The position numbers were made by a program, and so were the translations under genes. A DNA stretch of 64,000 nt from assembly GCF_921294215.1 (NCBI RefSeq), contig NZ_CAKLDM010000003.1:1-64000 (forward strand). The letters are read 5' to 3'. Positions 1-8,685 of this stretch are shown here, piece by piece; the first letter of the stretch is position 1; each line of letters starts with the position of its first letter. The notes under the pieces were generated by a model. That model worked only from the letters and a program-made list of their open reading frames with translations. It searched no databases and was not told the DNA's origin. Source of the stretch: Vibrio marisflavi CECT 7928 (lineage in GTDB: Bacteria > Pseudomonadota > Gammaproteobacteria > Enterobacterales > Vibrionaceae).

Positions 1-575
<575 letters not shown>

Positions 576-689
576 ACAACACCAAAAGGGTTTTTTGTGG
601 GACTCAAACTAGAACATTGAATGTGTAATAGAACGAAAACAGCTTTCCGAATTAAATCGTAGAGTCGTATGACTTTATGATGAAGAATT

Positions 690-809
690 TGCTTGGCGAC
701 CATAGCGTTGTGGACCCACCTGATTCCATGCCGAACTCAGAAGTGAAACGCAACTGCGCCGATGGTAGTGTGGGGCTTCCCCATGTGAGAGTAGGTCATC
801 GCCGGGCTT
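690..809 (+). rRNA. 5S ribosomal RNA
   Basis: A 120-nt gene identical in layout to the 5S genes at 52939 and 58560. It begins TGCTTGGCGACC and ends in the complementary CGCCGGGCTT. It lies about 115 nt after the 23S end, the normal spacing in this genome. A perfect 8-bp hairpin (817-835, loop GAG) follows directly. Confidence 0.97.
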
Positions 810-881
810 TAATTACTGTCTTGTGAGACAAGACAATCTGATTAAAGCAATAATATGTAAGACTTTAATTAGAATATTTAG

Positions 882-907
882 AAATTCCTGCCTAGGCGGG
901 AATTTTT
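882..907 (+). terminator. Intrinsic terminator after the 5S gene
   Basis: The inverted repeat AATTCC-T-GCC / GGC-G-GGAATT is followed by a T run. A second long palindrome (arms 911-920 and 936-945 around GCAAACGTTTGC) follows at once, so transcription into the tRNA-Asp gene may be reduced here. Confidence 0.7.
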
Positions 908-963
908 GCTAACTAGAAAAGCAAACGTTTGCAGTTTTTCTAGTTTTAGGAAAATTTAGGTGC

Positions 964-1038
964 GGAGTGGTAGTTCAGTTGGTTAGAATACCGGCCTGTC
1001 ACGCCGGGGGTCGCGGGTCGAGTCCCGTCCACTCCCCA
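964..1038 (+). tRNA. tRNA-Asp (GTC), two bases short
   Basis: This matches the intact tRNA-Asp at 58751-58827 except for two missing bases: one T of the GTTCGA T-loop (around 1018) and the G before the terminal CCA (around 1036). The result is 75 nt instead of 77. The anticodon loop CTGTCAC gives GTC. Loss of the conserved TTC would damage T-arm folding. Because neighbouring genes carry similar indels, sequencing error is more likely than a dead tRNA. Confidence 0.85.
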
Positions 1039-1048
1039 TTAATTAAGG

Positions 1049-1077
1049 AGCCCTAGTCGAAGACTAGGGCTTTGTTT
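1049..1077 (+). terminator. Terminator of the left rrn/tRNA-Asp unit
   Basis: The stem AGCCCTAGTC / GACTAGGGCT with a GAA loop is followed by TTGTTTTG. It closes the rRNA-tRNA transcription unit. Confidence 0.8.
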
Positions 1078-1469
1078 TGACTAATGGAAATAGATAATCA
1101 ACGATTATCATATAAGTCATTGTAATAACTAATTTTTATCAGATGCGTGCTAATAGCTGCGGCTTATCTGATAAATATCTAATAAAAAGTTTAAGTCATA
1201 CTTCGAATTTAGGAAGGACTCTGGATTCAGTACAGAGTCGGTGTTTTCCTAAGCATAATAATGTCAGCGAGTTGTTGAGATAACATTGCGCTGGATTACA
1301 CCTCACTCACTCTCTGCCTTCAACTGATCTATGCAATGATAGTTTTCAATGCATTTGCATTTGTGAATATCAGAGTACAGTTGCGCGCAGTTTTTAACCA
1401 TAAATAACTTTATTTGAGATTGGATGTTTGGTGTCTCTATGTTTTTTGACCTTAAAAAAGTAATATTTT
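1078..1469. other. Intergenic region before nupC
   Basis: About 390 nt without a convincing gene. It holds a perfect 10-bp inverted repeat (1135-1144 / 1166-1175, TTTATCAGAT) with a 21-nt loop, and a smaller hairpin (GACTCTG / CAGAGTC, about 1217-1239). It presumably contains the nupC promoter and its true start codon. Neither can be fixed because base calls in this part of the window are unreliable. Confidence 0.5.
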
Positions 1470-2626
1470 TTGTTAGGTGTAGTAGTGGTACTCGCACTTG
1501 CGTTCCTTTTTAGTGCTGATAAATCTGGTATTAAAAAGCGCCCGATACTACAAATGCTAGTGATTGAACTAGTGCTAGCGTGGGCTTTGATGAAAACAAC
1601 GGTTGGTTTGACTATTGTCGGTGGAATCAATGCGTTTTTCGTTAGGCTAATGGACTATGCAGGTCAGGGCACGAGCTTTGTGTTCGGCGATCTTGCACAA
1701 AAAGGGCATTTTGTCTTTTACATGAACGTACTGATGCCGATTATTTTTATTCGGTACTGATCGGTATTCTGCGCCACTTTAAATCTTACCAGTGGTTATC
1801 AAGTATGTTGGTCTAGGCCTAAGCAAAGTAAATGGTCTAGGGAAGCTAGAGTCATTTAATGCAGTAAGCTCTTTATTGGTTGGCCAATCTGAGAACTCAT
1901 TGCAATCAGCAGCTGATTCCGCATGACAAACCAGCGTATGTTTCACTCTTTCTGCAACTGCGATTTCTACGGTTTCTATGTCAATCGTTGGTTCTTACAT
2001 GCAGATGATTGAACCTCGTTATGTTGTGACTGCTATCTTGCTAAACATGTTCAGCACTTTCATCATTCTTTCTGTTATCAACCCTTATCAGTTGGAAGAA
2101 GGTCAAGATTTGATCGTGACTAGCGAAGATGAGAAAAGCAAAGCTTCTTTTGAAATGCTCGGTGAGTACATCATGGATGGTTTCAAAGTGGCGGTAGTCG
2201 TTTCGCTATGTTGATTGGTTTCGTGCATTGATTGCAGCGATCAACAGCGTGTTCGATATGGCCTTTGGCATTACCTTCCAACTACTAGGCTATGCATTCT
2301 CGCCTGTTGCTTACATGCTAAACATTCCTTGGCATCAAGCTGCACAAGCTGGCGCAATTATGGCAACTAAAGTGGTTACCAATGAGTTTGTTGCGATGAT
2401 TGACCTTACACACGCGAAAGGACTTGATCATCACACTGTCGGCGTTATCTCAATTTTCCTAGTGTCTTTTGCTAACTTTAGCTCTATCGGCATGATTTCT
2501 GGCGCGGTGAAAGGATTGTGCTCCGAGAAAGGCGATATCGTAGCGAAGTACGGCTTCAAGCTGGTTTATAGCGGCTTCCTAGTAAGTTTGCTTTCAGCTG
2601 TTGTTGCGGGCCTAATGATTTCTTAA
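1470..2626 (+). pseudogene. nupC: NupC-family nucleoside:H+/Na+ symporter, frameshifted
   Basis: Read across three frames, the pieces form one concentrative nucleoside transporter of about 390-400 residues. It starts with a hydrophobic N-terminus (LGVVVVLALAFLFSADKSG) and ends with the family's C-terminal half (TKVVTNEFVAMIDL, FANFSSIGMISGAVKG). The reading frame breaks near 1757, 1786, 1900-1960 and 2203-2227, and each break is repaired by adding or removing single bases. The start is uncertain: a TTG at 1470 opens the first readable piece, and the real start is probably a few codons upstream in a damaged stretch. The protein would import nucleosides through the inner membrane. Clustered one-base indels favour sequencing error over true decay, but this cannot be settled here. 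Confidence 0.75.
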
Positions 2627-2650
2627 TCGTTCATTAAGCCAAAGTTTCAA

Positions 2651-2690
2651 AACCCCACCTTATCTTTGAATGTTAAGGTGGGGTTTTTTT
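2651..2690 (+). terminator. Terminator after nupC
   Basis: The 12-bp stem AACCCCACCTTA / TAAGGTGGGGTT is followed by a run of T, about 25 nt after the nupC stop codon. Confidence 0.9.
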
Positions 2691-2997
2691 ATTTGTCTTA
2701 TCATTACTACTTTCTAGGTAATAAAACTCCTCAAACAGGGGTATTTATGAACTAGAGCAAGTCTTCTCTTCATTTGTAGTTATATTATTACGCGGTTTAT
2801 GTGTGTAGCGCTGGCGACTAAGCTGTTCTTAATAAATAAGTAATAGACCCAGCCGACAAATTTACGCACAATGACGCGATACCCAAATCAGTCAATAGAA
2901 GGTATGGCCTTAGGTGGAGCGGGTATGCTCGGCTACTAACAAGTTTAATTAAAGCAATGCCGATACAATTTGATGACATAGACTAGGAGTACTATAA
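2691..2997 (+). promoter_or_regulatory. Long leader of the antiporter gene, possibly structured
   Basis: About 300 nt precede the antiporter start. Two stems can be drawn: ATACC (2880s) with GGTAT (2900s), and GAGC / GCTC around 2918-2932. A good ribosome site (TAGGAG) lies about ten bases before the ATG. The G-rich stretch 2865-2940 resembles a structured 5' leader, but it does not match any riboswitch consensus I can recall with confidence, so function is unknown. Confidence 0.3.
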
Positions 2998-4273
2998 ATG
3001 TCTGTTTACGACACGATAAGTGTTATTGCCGCAGTTGCGGTGTTTATCTCTCTATTTAATCAGAGGTTTGGTAAGTTTCAAACGGACTATCGCAATAACA
3101 GGGTGGTCGGTTGCTATTTCGATCCTAGTGCTAGTATTAAGTAAGTTTGGAATTATTCCACTGCACGAGCAACAAGAAGTTATTCACATGCTTCAGCACA
3201 TTCAGTTCGATGACTTCTTGCTTAAAGGTGTTCTAGGTTTCTTGCTGTTTGGTGGAGCACTCAATATTGAGCTCACCCATCTCAAAGACCAGAAGTTTGA
3301 GATCCCTTCCTAGCTCTTGTCGCAACGCTATTTTCTACTTTCTTCATTGGTGCGTTGTTGTTCTTTATTTTCCAGAAATCGGCATCCATATCGACTTCAT
3401 TTATTGCTTGTTGTTTGGTGCTCTGATCTCTCCGACCGACCCAATCGCGGTACTCGCAATCGTTAAAAAATGCGCGCACCACAGCGAGTATCGACACAAA
3501 TTGAAGGTGAATCGCTGTTCAATGATGGTGTTGGTCTCGTTGTGTTTGTCACTTTGTTTGAGGTGGCATTTGGCAAATCGACGCCAACAGTATGGAGTAC
3601 CGTAGAGCTATTCCTACATGAAGCAGTGGGTGGAATCCTATTTGGCCTAGTGCTGGGTGTGTTGTTCCATCATATTATTAAACGCACACCGGATAGCATG
3701 ATGCGTCTTATCTTAACCATGCTTATCCCAACGGCAGGCTACGTCCTGGGAGAGCATCTAGAAGTCTCTGCTCCATTGGCTATGGTTGTTTCTGGTATCA
3801 TCATTGGCAACATCACTCGCGGCGGAATGGATGAGCAAGAGTCTCACCAGATGAGTCACTTATGGGAATTGGCTGATGAGATTCTCAACGCCATCTTGTT
3901 CTTGCTGATTGGCTTAATCATGCTGACTTTCAGCTTCCACTATATCGACATTATCGCTGTATTAATTGCTGTACCTCTTGTGCTATGCAGTCGCTATACC
4001 AGTGTTAAGCTTTCTTATGTGTTGTTTAAGTTTTATCGCAGGTATAACCCAGAGTCCGTTAAGATCCTCACTTGGGGAGGCTTACGAGGCGGTCTAGCAT
4101 TAGCGATGGCAATGGCGATCCCGACAGGAGCGCAGGTGGTTAACGGTGTAGATATTAAAGAGATCATAGTGCTAATGACTTATGCAGTTGTGGTTTTCTC
4201 TATTATCGTACAAGGTTCGACGATCACACCGATGATCCAAAAAGCCAAAGATTGGGAGAAGAAAGGCTATTAA
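2998..4273 (+). pseudogene. Na+/H+ antiporter, NhaP/CPA1 type, frameshifted
   Basis: The frames join into one CPA1 cation:proton antiporter of about 425 residues with many membrane helices. It contains the hallmark SPTDPIAVLAIVKK in the middle and IEGESLFNDGVGLV after it, the usual family order. It would exchange Na+ (or K+) for H+ across the inner membrane for pH and salt homeostasis. The ATG at 2998 follows a clear ribosome site. Frame breaks are near 3092 (extra G), 3308 (missing T), 3376 (missing A) and 3467 (short A run), several of them in homopolymers. From 3470 to the stop the frame is open. Most likely the gene is intact in the organism and misread here. Confidence 0.75.
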
Positions 4274-4293
4274 TTTGCCTTTGGTTTGATACT

Positions 4294-4329
4294 AAAAAGC
4301 CCGCAGCATTCTGATACTGCGGGCTTTTT
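4294..4329. terminator. Bidirectional terminator between the antiporter and hemY
   Basis: The stem AAAAGCCCGCAG / CTGCGGGCTTTT is flanked by A and T runs on both sides. It can end both the rightward antiporter transcript and the leftward hem operon. Confidence 0.9.
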
Positions 4330-4348
4330 GTTTGCCTATCTTTTAAAC

Positions 4349-5523
4349 CTAGCTTGTTAAAGAAATGACTTTTTTCGACACTTCATTGGCCGCTTGAGTG
4401 AGGTTTTGTTTTTCTAAGGCTTTAGCAAGCAATATGTAATCTTCTCGATCTGTTCTGCTCGATAGGGCTTTTTCTAGATGTTGCTGTGCTTCAGGCCATT
4501 GCTGATTTTGCATCTCTATACGAGCAAGTGCACTGTGCGCTTCGGCGAGGTTGGCATCTTTTTAATTAATGCTTCGAGCTGTTGGACGATTGGGTGCATG
4601 TCTGCCAATTTGATTGTCGGAAGTACTAATAGCAATTCATTGATAGTTTGCTTTTTCAGCGCTTCTTTAGCGATGGTAAATGCTTCTGAGTAGGCATCTT
4701 TCTCAACCAGTTGCTTAGTCATGTGGACAATGAGCTCAGGCTCAGTTTTGAGTTTTCTGCTTAGTTTATCCCAATATTGAATTAACTGTTCGGTGCTGTT
4801 TGTTATCGCAGTATCGGTTAGCAACCCCTTGTGAGCGAGCAGTTCGATTTCTTTTTGTTCCTTAGCGTCTATGATTTTTGCTTTACTCAACTGTGGAACA
4901 ATATCGAGTAGATCCTGCCACTGTTTGAGTTGAACATGTACTTTCTTCAATAGGTTGAGCAGCAATGGGTTAGTTGGGTGATCCGAATGCAGCTTAGATA
5001 GTGTTTCGAATGCCAGTTTAAACTCACCTTCTTTTACTTGTTGCTTAGCCAATGTGAGTGCTACCGCCAAAGAAGAGTTGTCTTGTTTGCGCGCTAATTC
5101 GATATATCTATCTCGCTTGGCTTTATCCCCCATCTCTATTGCCGCTTCAGAGGCCATCAAGTAGCAAAGCAAAGGCATATCATGGTGAGATGCACGGCGA
5201 GTGACTTTCTTTTCAGCTAGTTTCCATTGTCCTTCAAGAAGTTTGATGATGCCTTCGTTTGTGTCTTGTCTAGAGCGCTTAACTTTTCTGATAGTGAACC
5301 ACTGCCAAGTCGCAGAACTTGAGCGCAATAGCTTTTTCAACAAAGTTTCGGCAACAAATAGGATGCCTAACGCAATAACCACGAATACGACTAATGTCGT
5401 GACACTCATCTCTATTGTTTTGTCAGCAATAGAGATCAGGACATAGCCTTGCTGACCTGCGTAATGTGTGCCAACAAAAATACCAGCTCCAAGTACGATG
5501 AAGAGAAAAATAAGTCTGAACAT
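4349..5523 (-). CDS. hemY: HemY, tetratricopeptide inner-membrane protein (one apparent frameshift)
   Basis: Last gene of the hemCDXY operon. Two N-terminal membrane segments (residues about 3-20 and 40-62) are followed by a cytoplasmic helical region with TPR-type repeats, as in Proteobacterial HemY (about 390-400 residues). The family is linked to tetrapyrrole synthesis, but its exact role is not settled; it is not the Gram-positive oxidase of the same name. The frame is open from the ATG at 5523 to about 4567. There a run of five A (coding strand) should be six: adding one A restores AEAH..ALARIEMQNQQW and the C-terminus ending ..VISLTS at 4349, about 391 residues in all. A homopolymer undercall is the simple explanation. 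The stop of hemX overlaps its start by one base. Confidence 0.88.
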
Positions 5524-6653
5524 TATTTTTCCTCCGCGGTAAAGCTAGTCACTTTGCGGGAGAGCTTGTCAGAGATAATCTTCGATAGGATATCTTGCGA
5601 TTGAAGTTTCACAGGATAGGTGACTTGCACTTTTTGCTGGCTTAACGTTTTTAAAGTGTTCTCAAACTGTTGTACAGAAGTACTGTCTTGGTCAAAGTAT
5701 GAGTGAGACCAATCGGAAGCGGTTTCTAATGCTGTAGAGTAGATACCATCTTTTTCATCGTAGACTGCACGTATAGCAAGGTCTAACTTAGCGATTATGT
5801 TTTCTCTCAAGTAGAAATCTTGCTTTGGAGAAAGTAGCGGTGTGACATTGCCGTCACGCGTTCTAAAGGTAATAAAGTTTTCAGAAAACTCTTTTAATGA
5901 GGTAAGTAAGTTAGTTTTCCAGTCGCTCACATCGGAGGATACTACTGGCTTCTTCACCTCACTTTCCTTTGGAAGAATCGCGTTTGCTAGAGGAAGCTTG
6001 TCGACTTGCTTTTGCAATGACATTAGGCGAAGAACTAAGCCATCTCTATCAATGATCGGCAAGGCTTTCAATGCGGTTATATCGTTAGCCATTGCTTGTC
6101 GAAGTGGGAAGAGGTTAGGGTCGTTTAGTGAAGCAATGCGTTGATCTGCATTTTCTAATAGTTCAGTTGCACTGAAAATATCGTGCTCTAAGTAAAGCTT
6201 GCGAGCCGAGAGCTTGACCAAGTAGTCGGCTTCCGCCAATAGCCAATCATTCGGACTGCGTCCTTTCATGTCAGCGACAGCCATTTGTAGACTCTTGATG
6301 CTTTTTTGATTCTGATCCAGCTCGACTTTTGTTTGCTGGCCAACTTGCGCAATATCTTTGCTAGATTGGCTTTGGACGGATTCTAGTCGAGAATCAAGAG
6401 TTTTTTGGTTTTGCTGTATTTGTTGCTTCAGTTGGCTGATTTCATTTTTGTACAGGGTGCTTTGATGATAGATTTCATAGCTCAATCCAGTGCCAATTAG
6501 GATAGATAAGATGAGCGCTACGGCACCTGTTTTGGAGCTTTTTTTCGGAACGCTTGCGCTGGCTTTGGTCTTATTATCGGTGGTTTGTTTGTTGTCTTGG
6601 CTGGTATCGTGTTTCTTGTCAGATTCTGTTTTCTGATTGTTGTTATTCGCCAT
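5523..6653 (-). CDS. hemX: HemX, uroporphyrinogen-III C-methyltransferase-like membrane protein
   Basis: 376 residues. A charged, Lys/Asn-rich cytoplasmic N-terminus (1-40) is followed by one membrane helix (about 43-59), a coiled coil (about 65-120) and a periplasmic domain. This is the layout of gammaproteobacterial HemX, named for being in the hem operon and often labelled a methyltransferase without good evidence; no SAM-binding motif is visible. The start lies inside the end of hemD (11-base overlap) and its stop touches the hemY start, so the three genes are probably translationally coupled. Confidence 0.93.
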   Translation of the reverse strand: MANNNNQKTESDKKHDTSQDNKQTTDNKTKASASVPKKSSKTGAVALILSILIGTGLSYEIYHQSTLYKNEISQLKQQIQQNQKTLDSRLESVQSQSSKDIAQVGQQTKVELDQNQKSIKSLQMAVADMKGRSPNDWLLAEADYLVKLSARKLYLEHDIFSATELLENADQRIASLNDPNLFPLRQAMANDITALKALPIIDRDGLVLRLMSLQKQVDKLPLANAILPKESEVKKPVVSSDVSDWKTNLLTSLKEFSENFITFRTRDGNVTPLLSPKQDFYLRENIIAKLDLAIRAVYDEKDGIYSTALETASDWSHSYFDQDSTSVQQFENTLKTLSQQKVQVTYPVKLQSQDILSKIISDKLSRKVTSFTAEEK

Positions 6654-7395
6654 TTTTTAGATCCTGTTTTCTTGAACGCAGTGTGTTCACTATATCTAGA
6701 TTGGATGCACCGCCAGTGTTAATTGTTTGACTAAAGCCCAGCTGTGTCGCTTTATCTACAAGGCGTTGACTTGGAACCAATAGTTTTAATCCTAACACCC
6801 ATTGCATATGAGTGTTGTCTAATTGAGACAAAAAGTATTCCAGTTGCTTGCCGCTGGTCACAATAAGACAATCAATGTGATTAGCCTGCCACATTGGAAC
6901 GTACAATTTGGAGTCGAAGGGCAGCATTTGACGTTGGTATACTTCAACGTATTCAACCTTCGCTCCGCGAGCTAGCAAGCCATTAAATAATGTTTCCCTA
7001 CCGCCATTCCCACGCAAAATAACAATGCGTTTGCCAGTGACATTTTGTAATTCTTCCATGTTCAATAAGTGTTCACTGTCACTAATGTTGGGGTAGTGAG
7101 TTGTCTGCTGTGTTACTTGCTCCATCGCTTGCGCAGTTTTTCTTCCCACAGCAAGATAGGTGCATTGTGGCCATGGTAAGTTTTGTAGGGTCAATTGATG
7201 GTGGGAGAAGGTTGCAACGTGCTGACTAACCGAGATGATTATGTCAGCTTTACATAACTGCTTGCTAAGAGAGCCGAGTCCAGTGCCTGCTTTGATAGTC
7301 ATCATAGGATGACAATACGCAGGCACATCAATACTAGCCAGATGCCGACAGAGTGCTTGTCCTTGCTCTTGTGGACGAGTGACTAGGACTGCCAT
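6643..7395 (-). CDS. hemD: Uroporphyrinogen-III synthase
   Basis: 250 residues, the usual length for HemD. It begins MAVLVTRPQEQG, the typical N-terminus, and contains the second conserved patch LIVTSGKQLEYF (about 176-187). The enzyme cyclises hydroxymethylbilane with inversion of ring D to give uroporphyrinogen III, the branch point to haem, sirohaem and cobalamin. It starts 3 nt after the hemC stop and overlaps hemX, fitting one operon read leftward. Confidence 0.95.
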   Translation of the reverse strand: MAVLVTRPQEQGQALCRHLASIDVPAYCHPMMTIKAGTGLGSLSKQLCKADIIISVSQHVATFSHHQLTLQNLPWPQCTYLAVGRKTAQAMEQVTQQTTHYPNISDSEHLLNMEELQNVTGKRIVILRGNGGRETLFNGLLARGAKVEYVEVYQRQMLPFDSKLYVPMWQANHIDCLIVTSGKQLEYFLSQLDNTHMQWVLGLKLLVPSQRLVDKATQLGFSQTINTGGASNLDIVNTLRSRKQDLKNGE

Positions 7396-7398
7396 GTT

Positions 7399-8337
7399 CT
7401 AATCGTTCTCGCAATAGAGTTTGCTAAGTATTTCTTTTGCGCCATCATCTAACAGCTGCTGCGCTAGCGTTTGCCCAAGTTGTTCAGCTTGTTTTCTTGG
7501 CCCGCGAATCTCTCCACGGACGATAAGCGAACCATCTGGTTCACCCACTAAAGCTCTTAACCATAGTGAATCGCCTTCAAGCAAGGCATAGCTACCAATT
7601 GGAACTTGGCAGCCTCCCTCGAGAAATAGGTTTACTGCTCGTTCGCAAGTGACTCTATCAGATGTATCTTGGTGGCCAAGAGGTGCAAGTAATTGGCGTG
7701 TTCTATCATCATCGAGGCGGCACTCAATTCCTACGGCGCCTTGGCCTGCAGCAGGTAGTGATTGAGTTGGTTCAATGTAGCTTTGGATGCGAGATTCTAA
7801 TTCCAATCGCTTTAAACCAGCAGCGGCTAAGATAATGGCATCGTAATTTCCTGCATCAAGCTTGCTTAAACGAGTGCCTACGTTACCTCTCAGCTCTTTG
7901 ATGATGAGGTCTGGCCTTGCTGCTTTTAGCTGACATTGTCTACGTAAACTACATGTACCAACAGTTGCGCCACTTGGTAGTTCATCAATATTGTTGTAGG
8001 TATTGGACACAAAGGCGTCACGCGGGTCTTCACGTTCACATATTGTGACTAAGCCAAGACCCGGAGGGAACTCTCCAGGAACATCTTTCATCGAGTGCAC
8101 AGCAAGATCGGCTCTTCCTTCAAGCATGGCAACTTCAAGTTCTTTAACGAACAGACCTTTTCCGCCAACTTTAGCAAGTGGGGTGTCTAAGATGATATCG
8201 CCTTTCGTTACCATAGTGACAAGCTCGACTTCAAGCCCTGGGTGAGCATCAATCAGACACTGTTTGACGTAGTTGGCTTGCCATAGAGCAAGAGGACTTT
8301 TTCGTGTTGCGATACGAATTGGCTGAGATGTATTCAT
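7399..8337 (-). CDS. hemC: Hydroxymethylbilane synthase (porphobilinogen deaminase)
   Basis: 312 residues, the full family length. Visible motifs are [15 protein letters not shown] at the N-terminus, the HSMKDVP active-site loop, [10 protein letters not shown] and the cofactor-attachment cysteine in EGGCQVPIG (about residue 242), which carries the dipyrromethane primer. It polymerises four porphobilinogens in the cytoplasm. First gene of the leftward hemCDXY operon, divergent from cyaA as in enterobacteria. Confidence 0.98.
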   Translation of the reverse strand: MNTSQPIRIATRKSPLALWQANYVKQCLIDAHPGLEVELVTMVTKGDIILDTPLAKVGGKGLFVKELEVAMLEGRADLAVHSMKDVPGEFPPGLGLVTICEREDPRDAFVSNTYNNIDELPSGATVGTCSLRRQCQLKAARPDLIIKELRGNVGTRLSKLDAGNYDAIILAAAGLKRLELESRIQSYIEPTQSLPAAGQGAVGIECRLDDDRTRQLLAPLGHQDTSDRVTCERAVNLFLEGGCQVPIGSYALLEGDSLWLRALVGEPDGSLIVRGEIRGPRKQAEQLGQTLAQQLLDDGAKEILSKLYCEND

Positions 8338-8685
8338 GGCTGCTAAATGTTGGATAAAGAATTTGGTTCAATCGTATCATTCAACAAGTGAAAAGTATCA
8401 GTATTTGCTTTAGATGGTGAGCAAATGGTGATAAAAAGCGAGCAGACGAAAATAAATAATGTGACTTATCTCTCGTTTGCAATATGGGCTATTATTAGAA
8501 AAAGGAGATACGTACCACACTATGTTCCAGCGAATACTGACAGGTGACTTCAAGGATGTGAGTTGTGATGTATCGTTCAATTCTTTACCAACAAAACAAA
8601 AAGTGTTAAATTGATCACGTTTTGGCGTGTATTTTGAACAAAATATAGTCAGGCAACTATTGATACTCAAACCAAGGATAGAACC
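8338..8685. promoter_or_regulatory. Divergent hemC-cyaA control region
   Basis: 348 nt between two divergent operons. The cyaA side carries a CRP-like site and a likely sigma-70 promoter: -35 TTGGCG at 8622-8627, a 16-nt spacer, -10 TATAGT at 8644-8649. The ribosome site AAGGAT (about 8672) precedes the cyaA TTG. I could not assign the hemC promoter. A 260-nt open frame on the minus strand here has no recognisable product. Confidence 0.6.
8604..8619 (+). promoter_or_regulatory. Candidate CRP-cAMP site upstream of cyaA
   Basis: TGTTA-N6-TCACG matches the CRP half-sites TGTGA/TCACA at eight of ten positions and sits just upstream of the proposed -35 box. In E. coli, CRP-cAMP represses cyaA. 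The same feedback on adenylate cyclase is a reasonable inference here, although the position relative to the start point (centre near -44) could also allow activation. Confidence 0.55.

Noticed and set aside
2865..2940. c-di-GMP (GEMM-I) riboswitch
   Set aside because: Only ACGCACA resembles the consensus; the second half-site and the tetraloop receptor are absent.
1470..4273. nupC and the antiporter as true pseudogenes
   Set aside because: Neighbouring rRNA, tRNA and hemY carry the same kind of single-base indel, so read error is more likely. The pseudogene label is used only because the frame is broken as given.
8410..8670. Minus-strand frame between hemC and cyaA
   Set aside because: No recognisable product or ribosome site, and it overlaps the cyaA promoter and CRP site.
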